A DNA stretch of 64,000 nt, taken from the NCBI RefSeq assembly GCF_900142765.1, contig NZ_FRCB01000003.1, positions 62,001 to 126,000 on the forward strand. Reading direction: 5' to 3'. The position numbers and the translations under genes are program-made. Positions 8,504 to 16,276 of the stretch are shown here, one piece after another; within the stretch, counting starts at the first letter, position 1; each line of letters opens with the position of its first letter. This DNA is from Roseovarius litoreus (GTDB lineage Bacteria; Pseudomonadota; Alphaproteobacteria; Rhodobacterales; Rhodobacteraceae). The notes beneath the pieces are model-generated. The model did not search any database and was not told the DNA's origin. It saw nothing but the letters and a program-made list of their open reading frames with translations.

Positions 8504-10798
8504 ATGGACAAGTTCGGCAAAAGCCAGCCGGTGACACGGGTCGAGGATCAGAGATTTCTCACCGGTCATGGCCGCTACGTGGATGATATCGCCCCGAAAG
8601 GCGCGCTGGTGGCGTATGTGCTGCGCGCCCCGGTGGCCCATGCCGAGATCACGGCGCTGGATGTCGAGGCCGCGAGGGAAGCCCCCGGCGTGCATCTGGT
8701 TCTGACAGCGGACGATCTGGCGCAGGATGGCGTGACCGAGGGGATGGCCTTCAACCTTGTGCAGAACAGGGACGGGACCAAGGGCGCGGCCCCGCGCAGG
8801 CCGATCCTGGCCGAGGGGCGGGTGCGCTTTGTGGGCGAGCCTGTGGCCCTGATCGTGGCCGAGAGTCTCGTGGCGGCGCGCGATGCCGCCGAGCTGATCG
8901 AGATGGAGCTCGAGGATCTGCCGGCCCATATGGAGATCGGTCCCGGCGGCACGGCCCTGCATGACGAGGCGCCGGACAACCGTGCCTTTGACTGGGGCAT
9001 GGGCGACGAAGCGGCGGTCGAGGCGGCGGTGGCGCGTGCGGCGCATGTGGTGCGCATGAGCCTGCATGACAACCGGATCATCGCCAACCCGATGGAGCCG
9101 CGCGGTTGCTATGCCGAGATCGAGGGCAACCGCCTGCATCTGGCGGTGAACGGGCAGGGCGTCTGGGGCACCAAGCGCAATCTGGCGCGGGTTCTGGGAC
9201 TGTCGCCTGACGATATTCGCGTGACCAACCCCGATGTGGGCGGCGGGTTCGGCACCAAGGCGATGGATTATCCTGAAACCTATCTGGTGGCCCATGCCGC
9301 GCGCAAGCTGGGGCGGCCGGTGCGCTGGATGGCGGATCGCACCGAGACCATGCTGAGCGACAATGCCGGGCGCGGGCTGGATCACGATCTGATGATGGCG
9401 TTCGATGCCGATCTGAAGATCACGGCCTACCGTGTGGACAGCCGGGTGGATCTGGGCGCCTATAACAGCACGATGGCGCAGGCGATCCAGTCGGAGCTTT
9501 TCTCCAAGGTTCTGATGGGGGTCTATGACGTGCAGGACACCTATTTGCATGTCGAGGGCTATTACACCAACACCACGCAGGTCGATGCCTATCGCGGGGC
9601 GGGCCGGCCCGAGGCGATCTATGCGCTGGAGCGGATCATGGACCGCGCGGCGCGCGAATTGGGCGTGGACACGTGGGATCTGCACCGGCGCAACTTCATC
9701 CCGAAAGAGGCGTTCCCTTATGTGTCCTCCACGGGCGAGACCTATGATGTGGGCGATTTCGACCGGGTGCTGACCCGCGCCGAGGCCGAATGCGACCGCG
9801 CGGGGTTTGCGGCGCGCAAGGCCGAGAGCGCGGCGCGCGGCAAGCTGCGCGGCATGGGGCTGTGCTATTACATCGAGAGCATTCTGGGAAATCCGTCGGA
9901 GACCGCCAAGGTGGAGTTCAACGAGGACGGCACCGTGACGATCTATGTGGGCACGCAATCCAACGGGCAGGGCCACGAGACGGTCTATGCGCAGTTCCTG
10001 TCGGATCAGACAGGCATACCGGCGCATCTGATTTCGGTGGTGCAGGGGGATAGCGACCGGATCGCCACGGGTGGCGGCACCGGCGGGTCACGGTCGGTCA
10101 CCACGCAGAACAACGCCACGCTTGCGACGGTGAGCCGGATGATCGAGCGGTTCACGCCCTATCTGGCGGAGAAGATGGGGGTGGAGGCCCGCGAGGTGAG
10201 CTTTGACGACGAGACGTTCCGCGCAGCCGGATCGAACCTGACGCCCACGATGATCGAGGCGGCGGCGATGGCGCGCGCGGATGGGCGCACCGATCTTCTG
10301 GTGCATGAGGAAACGGCGACGCTGCCTGCGCGGTCCTTTCCCAATGGCGCGCATGTGGCCGAGATCGAGCTGGACCCCGATACCGGCAAGGTGACGTTGG
10401 AACGATACACGGTGGTCGATGATTTCGGCAATCTTATCAACCCCATGCTGGTCGAAGGGCAGGTGCATGGCGGTGCGGTGCAGGGCATCGGTCAGGCATT
10501 GTGCGAACGGGTGGTGCATGACGAGGATGGCCAGCTTTTGACGGCGAGCTTCATGGATTATGCGATGCCGAGGGCTGATGATGTGACCATGATCCGCTTT
10601 GCCACCGAGGCCGTGCCTTCGACCGCGAACGTGATGGGCATGAAGGGCTGCGGCGAGGCGGGGACCGTGGGCGCCATGGCCGCCACGGCGAATGCGGTGG
10701 CGGATGCGCTTTGGGACAAGGGTGTGCGGCAGGCGGATATGCCCTTCACGCCGCACCGGGTCTGGATGATGATGAACGCCGCGATGGCGGCGGAGTAG
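8504..10798 (+). CDS. Xanthine dehydrogenase-family molybdopterin-binding subunit (CoxL form II-like)
   Basis: A 764-residue large subunit of the molybdenum hydroxylase family. The N-terminal domain (about 1-130) has the RFLTGHGRYVDDI start of aerobic CO dehydrogenase-like proteins; the molybdopterin-binding domain follows. The active-site loop reads AYRGAGR (362-368), the form II signature, not the AYRCSFR of true CO dehydrogenase, and the catalytic glutamate region GCGEAGTVGA is near the C-terminus. The substrate is therefore some aromatic or aliphatic compound oxidised by hydroxylation, not identifiable here. Oddly, no small (2Fe-2S) or medium (FAD) subunit gene is adjacent on either side, so its partners must lie elsewhere or be absent. 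Start ATG 8504 follows a GGATC-type ribosome site. Confidence 0.88.
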   Translation: MDKFGKSQPVTRVEDQRFLTGHGRYVDDIAPKGALVAYVLRAPVAHAEITALDVEAAREAPGVHLVLTADDLAQDGVTEGMAFNLVQNRDGTKGAAPRRPILAEGRVRFVGEPVALIVAESLVAARDAAELIEMELEDLPAHMEIGPGGTALHDEAPDNRAFDWGMGDEAAVEAAVARAAHVVRMSLHDNRIIANPMEPRGCYAEIEGNRLHLAVNGQGVWGTKRNLARVLGLSPDDIRVTNPDVGGGFGTKAMDYPETYLVAHAARKLGRPVRWMADRTETMLSDNAGRGLDHDLMMAFDADLKITAYRVDSRVDLGAYNSTMAQAIQSELFSKVLMGVYDVQDTYLHVEGYYTNTTQVDAYRGAGRPEAIYALERIMDRAARELGVDTWDLHRRNFIPKEAFPYVSSTGETYDVGDFDRVLTRAEAECDRAGFAARKAESAARGKLRGMGLCYYIESILGNPSETAKVEFNEDGTVTIYVGTQSNGQGHETVYAQFLSDQTGIPAHLISVVQGDSDRIATGGGTGGSRSVTTQNNATLATVSRMIERFTPYLAEKMGVEAREVSFDDETFRAAGSNLTPTMIEAAAMARADGRTDLLVHEETATLPARSFPNGAHVAEIELDPDTGKVTLERYTVVDDFGNLINPMLVEGQVHGGAVQGIGQALCERVVHDEDGQLLTASFMDYAMPRADDVTMIRFATEAVPSTANVMGMKGCGEAGTVGAMAATANAVADALWDKGVRQADMPFTPHRVWMMMNAAMAAE

Positions 10799-10839
10799 AG
10801 GGTCATATCCCCTTATGTGTCCCGGCCCGTGCCGGGACG

Positions 10840-10870
10840 AAAAAGGGCCCGTGATCTGCACCACGGGCCC
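10840..10870 (-). terminator. Rho-independent terminator of metF
   Basis: On the minus strand, a perfect 9-bp stem (GGGCCCGTG at 10845-10853 with CACGGGCCC at 10862-10870, loop of eight) is followed directly by five T residues (complement of A at 10840-10844). It lies 30 bases beyond the metF stop. A second perfect hairpin (10820-10837) just beyond it has no T-run and may serve the convergent molybdoenzyme gene. Confidence 0.8.
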
Positions 10871-10899
10871 GGATGATGTCGGGATGACAGGATGTCGGC

Positions 10900-11766
10900 T
10901 CAGGCGACGTCGCGAAGGGTGGCCTTGGGCGTCACGCCAAGCGCATGGCAGACATCGCGGGTCAGTTCGGGGCGGTTGAGCGTGTAGAAATGCAGATGCT
11001 CCACCCCGCCTTCGATCAGTTCACTGCACAGTTCGGTGGCAAGCGCCGTGGCCAGCAGATCCTGCCGGTTGTCGCGGATCGCCTTGTCGAACGTGTCGTC
11101 GAGCCATGCGGGGATCGTGGTGCCGCAAGAGGTGGCGAATTTGCGCACGCCGGTCCAGTTCTCGATCGGCAGGACGCCGGGGATGATCGGCGCGTCGATC
11201 CCGGCCTTGACGCAGGCGTCACGGAACCGGAAGAACGTCTCGGCCTCGAAGAAAAACTGGGTGATCGCTTCGGCGGCACCGGCATCCAGCTTGCGCTTGA
11301 GCCAGTCGATATCGGCTTTGGCGTCAGCGGCCTCGGGGTGTTTCTCGGGATAGGCGCCGACCCGGATGGTGAATTTGCCCGTATCGGCCAGCGCTTCGAT
11401 CAGCTCGCAGGAATTGGCAAAGCCGTCCGGATGGGCGGTGAAGCCGCCCGATCCTTTGGGAGGATCGCCGCGCAGTGCTACGATCTCGGTGACGCCGGCC
11501 TCGTGGAAGCTGTCGGCGATGGCGAGGGTTTCTTCGCGGGTGGCTTCGACGCATGTCAAATGGGCGGCGACGTTGAGGCCCGTGGCCTTGTGGAGCGTGC
11601 CCACAGCCTCGCGGGTCAATTCGCGGGTGGTGCCGCCAGCGCCGTAGGTGACCGACACGAAGCGCGGGTCAAGCGGGGCGAGAACCTGAATGGTGTCCCA
11701 AAGGCGGAACGAGGCCTCAAGCGTTTTGGGCGGGAAGAATTCGAACGAAACCTTGGGCGCTGTCAT
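10900..11766 (-). CDS. metF: 5,10-methylenetetrahydrofolate reductase
   Basis: A 288-residue FAD-dependent reductase that makes 5-methyltetrahydrofolate, the methyl donor for methionine synthesis. It starts MTAPKVSFEFFPPKT, the canonical MetF opening, with the catalytic Glu in FEFFPPK. Further motifs are FVSVTYGAGGTTRE, HLTCVEATREE and VALRGDPPKG, all part of the folate/FAD TIM barrel. The frame is open 17 codons upstream, but the ATG at 11764-11766 is where the family begins. It is divergent from metR, and a near-consensus MetR box lies between them, so activation by MetR with homocysteine is likely. A strong terminator follows. Length is normal. Confidence 0.95.
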   Translation of the reverse strand: MTAPKVSFEFFPPKTLEASFRLWDTIQVLAPLDPRFVSVTYGAGGTTRELTREAVGTLHKATGLNVAAHLTCVEATREETLAIADSFHEAGVTEIVALRGDPPKGSGGFTAHPDGFANSCELIEALADTGKFTIRVGAYPEKHPEAADAKADIDWLKRKLDAGAAEAITQFFFEAETFFRFRDACVKAGIDAPIIPGVLPIENWTGVRKFATSCGTTIPAWLDDTFDKAIRDNRQDLLATALATELCSELIEGGVEHLHFYTLNRPELTRDVCHALGVTPKATLRDVA

Positions 11767-11819
11767 CTGAGGTATCCTGAGGATTACATTGTTCGCCTCT
11801 TGTTGCAGGCGCCGCACTG

Positions 11820-11832
11820 TGAGACAACTTCA
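11820..11832. promoter_or_regulatory. Probable MetR-binding site
   Basis: The 13-bp sequence TGAGACAACTTCA matches the MetR consensus TGAA-N5-TTCA with a single mismatch in the left arm. It lies in the 100-bp divergent gap, 53 bp upstream of the metF start and 34 bp upstream of metR, a good position for activation of one gene and autoregulation of the other. Binding is inferred from the match and the neighbouring metR gene. Confidence 0.5.
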
Positions 11833-11866
11833 TAATATTCATGGTTACAATGAGGCGCGTTAATAT

Positions 11867-12796
11867 ATGCATATCGAGCTTCGGCACCTGAGGACGATCC
11901 GGGCCATCCATCAGGCGGGCGGGATCGCGCGCGCGGCGGATCTTCTGCACATCACCCAATCGGCATTGAGCCATCAGATCAAGGGGTTGGAGGATCAGGC
12001 GGGGGTCGAGCTTTTCGTGCGCCGCTCCAAGCCGTTGAAGCTGTCGGCGGCGGGGCACCGTTTGCTGAGGGTGGCCGAGAAGGTGCTGCCCGAGATCGAG
12101 GCGCTGGAGGATGAGTTCGGCGGCTTGCGGCAGGGCAGCGCCGGGCGGATGCATATCGCCATTGAATGCCACGCCTGTTTCGAATGGCTGTTCCCGGTGC
12201 TGGAGCGATTCCGCAAGGCCTGGCCGGATGTGGATGTGGATATCAAGCCGGGTCTGGCTTTTGACGCGCTTCCGGCGCTGCGCAAGGAGGAGGTGGATCT
12301 GGTGGTGTCGTCGGACCCCGAGGATCTGCCTGGCATCGGCTTCAAGCCGCTCTTCGATTACGAGCCGGTCTTCGTGGCCTCGAGCCTGCACCCATTGGCC
12401 GCGAAAGCCTATGTGGAGGCCGAGGATTTCCGCGACGAGACGCTCATCACCTATCCGGTGGACCGCTCGCGGCTGGATGTGTTCACCGAACTGCTGACAC
12501 CTGCCAAGGTCGAGCCGCGTGCGACCCGGCAGGTGGAGCTGACGGCGGTGATCCTGCTGCTGGTCGCGTCCAATCGTGGCGTGGCGGTCTTGCCCGACTG
12601 GGTGGTGCGCGAAGTGCGCACCAGCACCGATTACGTGACCCGGCCGATCACGGAAAAGGGTTTGACCAAAAGGCTTTACGCGGCGATCCGCGAGGATGAT
12701 GCGGACAAGCCCTATGTCGCGCACCTGATCCGGCTGGCCCGCGAGATCCCGGTCAGGATGCAACGCGGAGAGGTGCAGGGGGAACGCCCCTTGTAA
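11867..12796 (+). CDS. metR: LysR-type activator of methionine biosynthesis, MetR
   Basis: A 309-residue LysR-family regulator. The N-terminal winged HTH (1-60) reads LRHLRTIRAIHQAGGIARAA..SALSHQIKGLE, close to MetR of enterobacteria. The effector domain has RMHIAIECHACFEWLFPVLE, matching the IAIECHSC..W..P.LE block specific to MetR, and later YPVDRSRLDVF, again a MetR landmark. MetR binds homocysteine and activates metE, metF, metA and glyA-type genes. Here it is divergent from metF, which is the classic arrangement. The start ATG 11867 opens directly on the HTH. I am confident of the orthology from the motifs plus context; homocysteine as effector follows from the family. Confidence 0.88.
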   Translation: MHIELRHLRTIRAIHQAGGIARAADLLHITQSALSHQIKGLEDQAGVELFVRRSKPLKLSAAGHRLLRVAEKVLPEIEALEDEFGGLRQGSAGRMHIAIECHACFEWLFPVLERFRKAWPDVDVDIKPGLAFDALPALRKEEVDLVVSSDPEDLPGIGFKPLFDYEPVFVASSLHPLAAKAYVEAEDFRDETLITYPVDRSRLDVFTELLTPAKVEPRATRQVELTAVILLLVASNRGVAVLPDWVVREVRTSTDYVTRPITEKGLTKRLYAAIREDDADKPYVAHLIRLAREIPVRMQRGEVQGERPL

Positions 12797-12848
12797 GCAA
12801 GGCCGGGGCGGCGTATACGCGCGGCCTGAACCGATGGGAGCCGATACG

Positions 12849-13637
12849 ATGCCGGGCAGTGCCAACCTCAACATCATGATCAAGGCCGCGCGCAAGGCGG
12901 GGCGGTCGCTGGTCAAGGATTTCCGCGAGGTCGAGCAGCTTCAGGTGTCGATGAAGGGTGCGGGCGATTTCGTGAGCCGCGCCGATCTGGCGGTCGAGAA
13001 GATCATCAAGGACGAGCTGAGGGGCGCGCGCCCGACCTATGGCTGGCTGGCCGAGGAAAATGGCGGCGAGGATGGCGAGGATCCGACCCGGCGCTGGATC
13101 GTCGATCCGCTGGACGGAACCACCAATTTCCTGCATGGCCTGCCTCATTGGGCGGTGTCCATCGCCTTGGAACACAAGGGAAAAATCGTCTCGGGTGTGA
13201 TCTATGATCCGGCCAAGGACGAGATGTTCTTCGCCGAGAAGGGCGAGGGCGCGTGGATGAATGACAGCCGCTTGCGGGTGTCGGGGCGCGGCAAGATGAT
13301 CGAGTCGATCTTTGCCACGGGCCTGCCTTTCGGGGGGCGGTCGGACCTGCCCGAGACGCTGCAGGATCTCGCGCGGCTGATGCCGGTCTGTGCGGGGGTG
13401 CGGCGCTGGGGATCGGCGGCGCTGGACATGGCCTATGTGGCGGCCGGGCGCTATGAGGGCTTCTGGGAACGGCGGCTGAATGCCTGGGATCTGGCGGCGG
13501 GTATCATCATCGTGCAGGAGGCGGGGGGCTTTGTCGAACCGCTGAACGAAGGCGATGACATCCTTGCGGATGGCAATGTCATTTGCGGCAATGAGCTGAT
13601 TTTCGACAAGTTCACCAAGGCGGTGCGCGGCCGGTAA
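12849..13637 (+). CDS. suhB: Inositol monophosphatase family protein (SuhB)
   Basis: A 262-residue magnesium-dependent phosphatase of the inositol monophosphatase family. Metal-binding motifs are complete: WLAEENGGEDGE (Glu ligand), WIVDPLDGTTNFLHG (two Asp ligands) and WDLAAGIIIVQEAGG near the C-terminus. Substrates could be inositol-1-phosphate, NADP or fructose bisphosphate; in enterobacteria SuhB also binds RNA polymerase antitermination complexes. I start it at the ATG at 12849, with GGAG twelve bases upstream, not the in-frame ATG at 12834. The stop codon is part of a 6-bp hairpin (13635-13652) and a repeat array begins 42 bases downstream. Upstream metR is co-directional, 52 bases away. 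Confidence 0.9.
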   Translation: MPGSANLNIMIKAARKAGRSLVKDFREVEQLQVSMKGAGDFVSRADLAVEKIIKDELRGARPTYGWLAEENGGEDGEDPTRRWIVDPLDGTTNFLHGLPHWAVSIALEHKGKIVSGVIYDPAKDEMFFAEKGEGAWMNDSRLRVSGRGKMIESIFATGLPFGGRSDLPETLQDLARLMPVCAGVRRWGSAALDMAYVAAGRYEGFWERRLNAWDLAAGIIIVQEAGGFVEPLNEGDDILADGNVICGNELIFDKFTKAVRGR

Positions 13638-14003
13638 CCCGAATCAGGGTTAAGGCGCGGTAAAACAAGCGAAAAGAGCGTTCGGTATCACGTCGGTAAA
13701 ACGTCGGTATCGCGTCGGTGCCGAGGTCAGTGCAGGCCGGTGTTAACGCGGCGCGCGCTGTTGCGGATGGGCCGGCCTTGCCGGCCCTGACAGGCCGTCG
13801 CGGGCCGTCGCGGGCACAGGATCGGTGCAGGTCCGGCACTGCGCGTCCCGTGTGATCGGCGATGCGTATCTGCAGGAGCATGCCGCGAGGTGGGGATTGT
13901 AACAGGCCCACGGCGCAGCTAATCGTGGGGCATGTGTTTTTAACGAAATCGAATATGTGCGTGTTACCTGCTTCCGCCCGTCCAAGCATTTTAGAGGATC
14001 ACG
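13638..14003. other. 366-bp intergenic stretch with hairpin and repeat array
   Basis: This gap between suhB and the next regulator holds no convincing gene. It begins with a perfect 6-bp hairpin that uses the suhB stop codon (TAACCC at 13635-13640, GGGTTA at 13647-13652), without a following T-run. The copy B repeat array occupies 13680-13745. The rest is GC-rich, then turns more AT-rich from about 13920 (GTGTTTTTAACGAAATC), which probably contains the promoter of the regulator starting at 14004. Confidence 0.6.
13680..13745 (+). repeat. Dispersed 11-bp direct-repeat array, copy B
   Basis: Units in order: GTTCGGTATCA, CGTCGGTAAAA, CGTCGGTATCG, CGTCGGTGCCG, then two degenerate units AGGTCAGTGCA and GGCCGGTGTTA that keep the 11-bp phase. 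The first four correspond one-to-one to copy A. It begins 42 bases after suhB and runs in the same direction. A GAAAA motif lies just before the first unit, as in the other copies. Confidence 0.85.
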
Positions 14004-14783
14004 GTGAGAAAACCAGATGCAGCCCAAAAAGCCGCGCTTTTGGACAGGATCAGAAGCAATGAGTGGTTCGACATCGAAGAGTTCCTGTCAGAGCCGGACC
14101 TTGTGACCAGCCTGTGGGCCGATGAGGTCGCCAAGGCGGCATCGGACCATATCGCGGATAACCGGTGGGAGGCGTTCGCTCTGGCCGGCATTCGGCAATA
14201 TGCGCATGCCGACAGTCTGGCGGAGGTCAAGATCGCGAATATCGTCAAACAGGCCGGGTATTCGAGATCCACGTTCTTTCGCATTTTCGACAATCTGACG
14301 AAATATCAGCTGCGCCTTTACCAGCTTGTGTCCCAGCTGTCGGTGGATGTCTACAAACAGCGGCTATTCGCGAAAGCCAGATCGCCGCTCGACTTCGCCA
14401 ATTTCACCATCAATCTTTTCTACAGCGCCGATTGCACCATCCCGAATGACTGGGTCGCCATGTTGTGGAAGAAATACGGGCATCTCGGGCATGAAAGCTT
14501 TCATCCGCAGCTGGCGGATATTTCGCGGATCATCACGCAATTCACCCAGAAACACCGCGCGCTTGGCTATGCGGAACTGACGGTATCCGAGGTGCATCCG
14601 GTTGTCTGTCTCTATGAGAGGGAGGTTCTTGAAAGCCGGCTTGGACCCCAGCCCTCGTTCCCGTCCGCCGAGCAGTCCTTGAGGTGGAAACGCATGTTGT
14701 TCGGGCTGGTCGCGGACCCAAAGGTTCTGGAACGCGCCTCATCGGGCGGGCGGCATCCTTCCTTTCTTGATTACTACAAATAA
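14004..14783 (+). CDS. TetR-like HTH regulator, unassigned
   Basis: A 259-residue protein with a TetR-type helix-turn-helix near residues 68-105: AEVKIANIVKQAGYSRSTFFRIF followed by a Tyr/Leu-rich helix, as in the TetR motif with turn and FFRIF recognition end. An unusual 65-residue N-terminal extension precedes the HTH, starting RKPDAAQKAALLDRI. The C-terminal domain is helical and matches no family I recognise. The start is GTG at 14004 with AGAGGA six bases upstream. Base composition is visibly more AT-rich than its neighbours, and the gene is bracketed by two unrelated dispersed repeats and followed by tRNA-Leu, which suggests acquisition or relocation. There is no obvious target gene beside it. 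Regulator call is firm as to fold, not as to role. Confidence 0.65.
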   Translation: MRKPDAAQKAALLDRIRSNEWFDIEEFLSEPDLVTSLWADEVAKAASDHIADNRWEAFALAGIRQYAHADSLAEVKIANIVKQAGYSRSTFFRIFDNLTKYQLRLYQLVSQLSVDVYKQRLFAKARSPLDFANFTINLFYSADCTIPNDWVAMLWKKYGHLGHESFHPQLADISRIITQFTQKHRALGYAELTVSEVHPVVCLYEREVLESRLGPQPSFPSAEQSLRWKRMLFGLVADPKVLERASSGGRHPSFLDYYK

Positions 14784-14908
14784 AGCGTTTCGCGAAAAAC
14801 CTGTCTCAGGGATGTTCGCGAAATGCAGTGCTCTGTTCAATCTTTGCATGCGTTTCGCCTTGAGCTGATGCCTCAGGTTAAAGGCGGACCGCTTCGGGCC
14901 AGCGGCGC
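14782..14908 (+). repeat. Dispersed two-hairpin repeat, copy 1
   Basis: About 127 bp closely related to 51421-51548. It contains two imperfect inverted repeats: first TTTCGCGAA...TTCGCGAAA around 14789-14823, second GCGTTTCGCC...GGCGGACCGC around 14850-14892. It starts inside the TAA stop of the preceding regulator and ends 47 bases before tRNA-Leu. Paired substitutions between copies keep the outer arms complementary in part. It does not code for protein and carries no transposase. It resembles the palindromic intergenic repeats common in bacterial genomes. Confidence 0.75.
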
Positions 14909-14955
14909 TTGGCGTGAGGGGCTGAGGCGAGCGGTCACCGGCATGTCGGAGGCGC

Positions 14956-15041
14956 TGGTACCCGCGGCCGGACTCGAACCGGCACGGCCTTGCGGCCTGG
15001 AGATTTTAAGTCTCCTGTGTCTACCATTCCACCACGCGGGC
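14956..15041 (-). tRNA. tRNA-Leu (anticodon UAA)
   Basis: Read on the minus strand the gene starts GCCCGCGTGGTGGAATGG and ends CGCGGGTACCA, closing a seven-pair acceptor stem with encoded CCA. The anticodon arm is GGAGA-CTTAAAA-TCTCC, giving anticodon TAA. A long variable arm (GGCCGCAAGGCC) marks it as a class II tRNA, as required for leucine, and the T arm GGTTCGAGTCC is normal. Length is 86 bases including CCA. Confidence 0.97.
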
Positions 15042-15086
15042 CTCGGGCGCGGACAATATCCGTTCGGGGGCGGGTGTAAAGCGGTG

Positions 15087-15659
15087 TCAGAGCTCTTGTT
15101 CGGCGGCTTCGAGAACCGGCAACAGGTGGCGTTCGCTGAGCCAAGGGTTCATGGCGAGCGCCTTGCGGAGCGCCAGCACCGCTTCGGCCTTGCGTTCGAG
15201 CGCCGACAGGGTCAGCGCGCGCCCGGTGATTGCCGCCACGTGGCGCGGCGACAAGGCGAGGGTCCGGTCGAGATCGGGCAGGGCTGCCGAGAAATCCTCG
15301 CGCAGGAAATGGATGAATGCGCGCTGGTTGTAGCCTTCGGCGTAATCCGGGCAGTAGGCGATCAGAGCCTCGAATGCCTTCATCGCGCCGTCGTAATCGT
15401 AGATATTGCGCCGGGACATCCCCTCGTCCAGCAACTCCTGTGCATAGCTGTCGGGGGCGTCGGACCAGAGCGCCCACATCTCGTTGGAGAGCATGCGCCC
15501 GCTGCGTTCATCCTCGGCGGCTTGGGCGGCGCGGATCAGGTCGGTCAGCGCGGCGGAATGATCGGGGGCGGGCGGGCATGTCTGCTCCTGCGCGAGGGCG
15601 GGACCATGAAAGGCCAATGACAGGGCCAGAGCGATAATTGACGCAACACCATTCTTCAT
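15087..15659 (-). CDS. Secreted TPR-repeat protein
   Basis: A 190-residue protein with a clear signal peptide: [19 protein letters not shown] then PALAQE, giving a cleavage site near residue 24. The mature part has tandem tetratricopeptide-like helices: [37 protein letters not shown], then a second repeat from [21 protein letters not shown] and a third. This predicts a periplasmic protein-protein interaction module. The open frame continues about 195 codons further upstream, overlapping putR, but the ATG at 15657-15659 gives the signal peptide and avoids that overlap. It lies 32 bases beyond the putR stop on the same strand and could be co-transcribed. Partner unknown. Confidence 0.78.
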   Translation of the reverse strand: MKNGVASIIALALSLAFHGPALAQEQTCPPAPDHSAALTDLIRAAQAAEDERSGRMLSNEMWALWSDAPDSYAQELLDEGMSRRNIYDYDGAMKAFEALIAYCPDYAEGYNQRAFIHFLREDFSAALPDLDRTLALSPRHVAAITGRALTLSALERKAEAVLALRKALAMNPWLSERHLLPVLEAAEQEL

Positions 15660-15691
15660 GAGCGCATTAGATGATGCGCCCGCGGCTGCAG

Positions 15692-16168
15692 TCAAATGAT
15701 ATCTGACAGCGCGTTTTCCTTTACCGCCTGCATCGCCACATAGGTCGAGGTGTTGGAGACATGCGGCAGGGTCGAGATATGTTCGGCCAGCACGCGGCGG
15801 TAATCGGACATGTTCTGGGTGCGCACCTTCATCAGGTAGTCGAAATTCCCGGCGATCAGGTGGACCTGTTCGATTTCGGGCACGCGGGCGACGGCGGCGT
15901 TGAATTCGGCCAAAGCGGCCTCGCGGGTGTCCTGAAGGCGGACCTCGACGAAACTGACGTGATCGAGGCCGAGGCGGATCGGATCGAAGAGCGCGCGGTA
16001 GCCGGTGATGACCCCGTCCGCCTCGAGTCGTCGGAGGCGGGCCTGGGTCGGCGATTTCGAAAGTCCGATTCTGCGCGCCAGATCTGTTATGCTGATGCGG
16101 CCATCCACGGCGAGCACGCCGAGAATCGCCCGGTCGAAACGGTCCAGTTCCGGGTGGTCGTTTTTCAT
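15692..16168 (-). CDS. putR: Lrp/AsnC-type proline regulator PutR
   Basis: A 158-residue Lrp-family protein: winged HTH at 8-58 (LDRFDRAILGVLAVDGRIS..LARRIGLSKSPTQARLRRLE) and a RAM domain after it (VSFVEVRLQDTRE..IEQVHLIAGNFDYLMKVRTQN). It is divergent from putA with 108 bases between the start codons. In Rhodobacter capsulatus an Lrp-like PutR in exactly this position activates putA in response to proline, and PutA there lacks its own DNA-binding domain, as here. The assignment rests on this context plus the family match. A role in the secreted TPR gene downstream is unknown. Confidence 0.85.
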   Translation of the reverse strand: MKNDHPELDRFDRAILGVLAVDGRISITDLARRIGLSKSPTQARLRRLEADGVITGYRALFDPIRLGLDHVSFVEVRLQDTREAALAEFNAAVARVPEIEQVHLIAGNFDYLMKVRTQNMSDYRRVLAEHISTLPHVSNTSTYVAMQAVKENALSDII

Positions 16169-16276
16169 GCCAAACCCTCGTAATTTTGTCCGCTTTGGAT
16201 TGCGGTTCCTCGTTAATCAGGAGAAATGACTTATCGCACGGTGGTATCATGGGTCAATGCACTTGGAGGAAACGCC

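Noticed and set aside
14956-15041. Integrated element at tRNA-Leu
   Set aside because: No integrase or duplicated tRNA 3' end was seen near it, so attachment-site use is not supported.
15660-16250. Upstream extension of the secreted TPR gene
   Set aside because: It overlaps putR and would bury the signal peptide inside the protein. The ATG at 15657-15659 gives a normal signal peptide.
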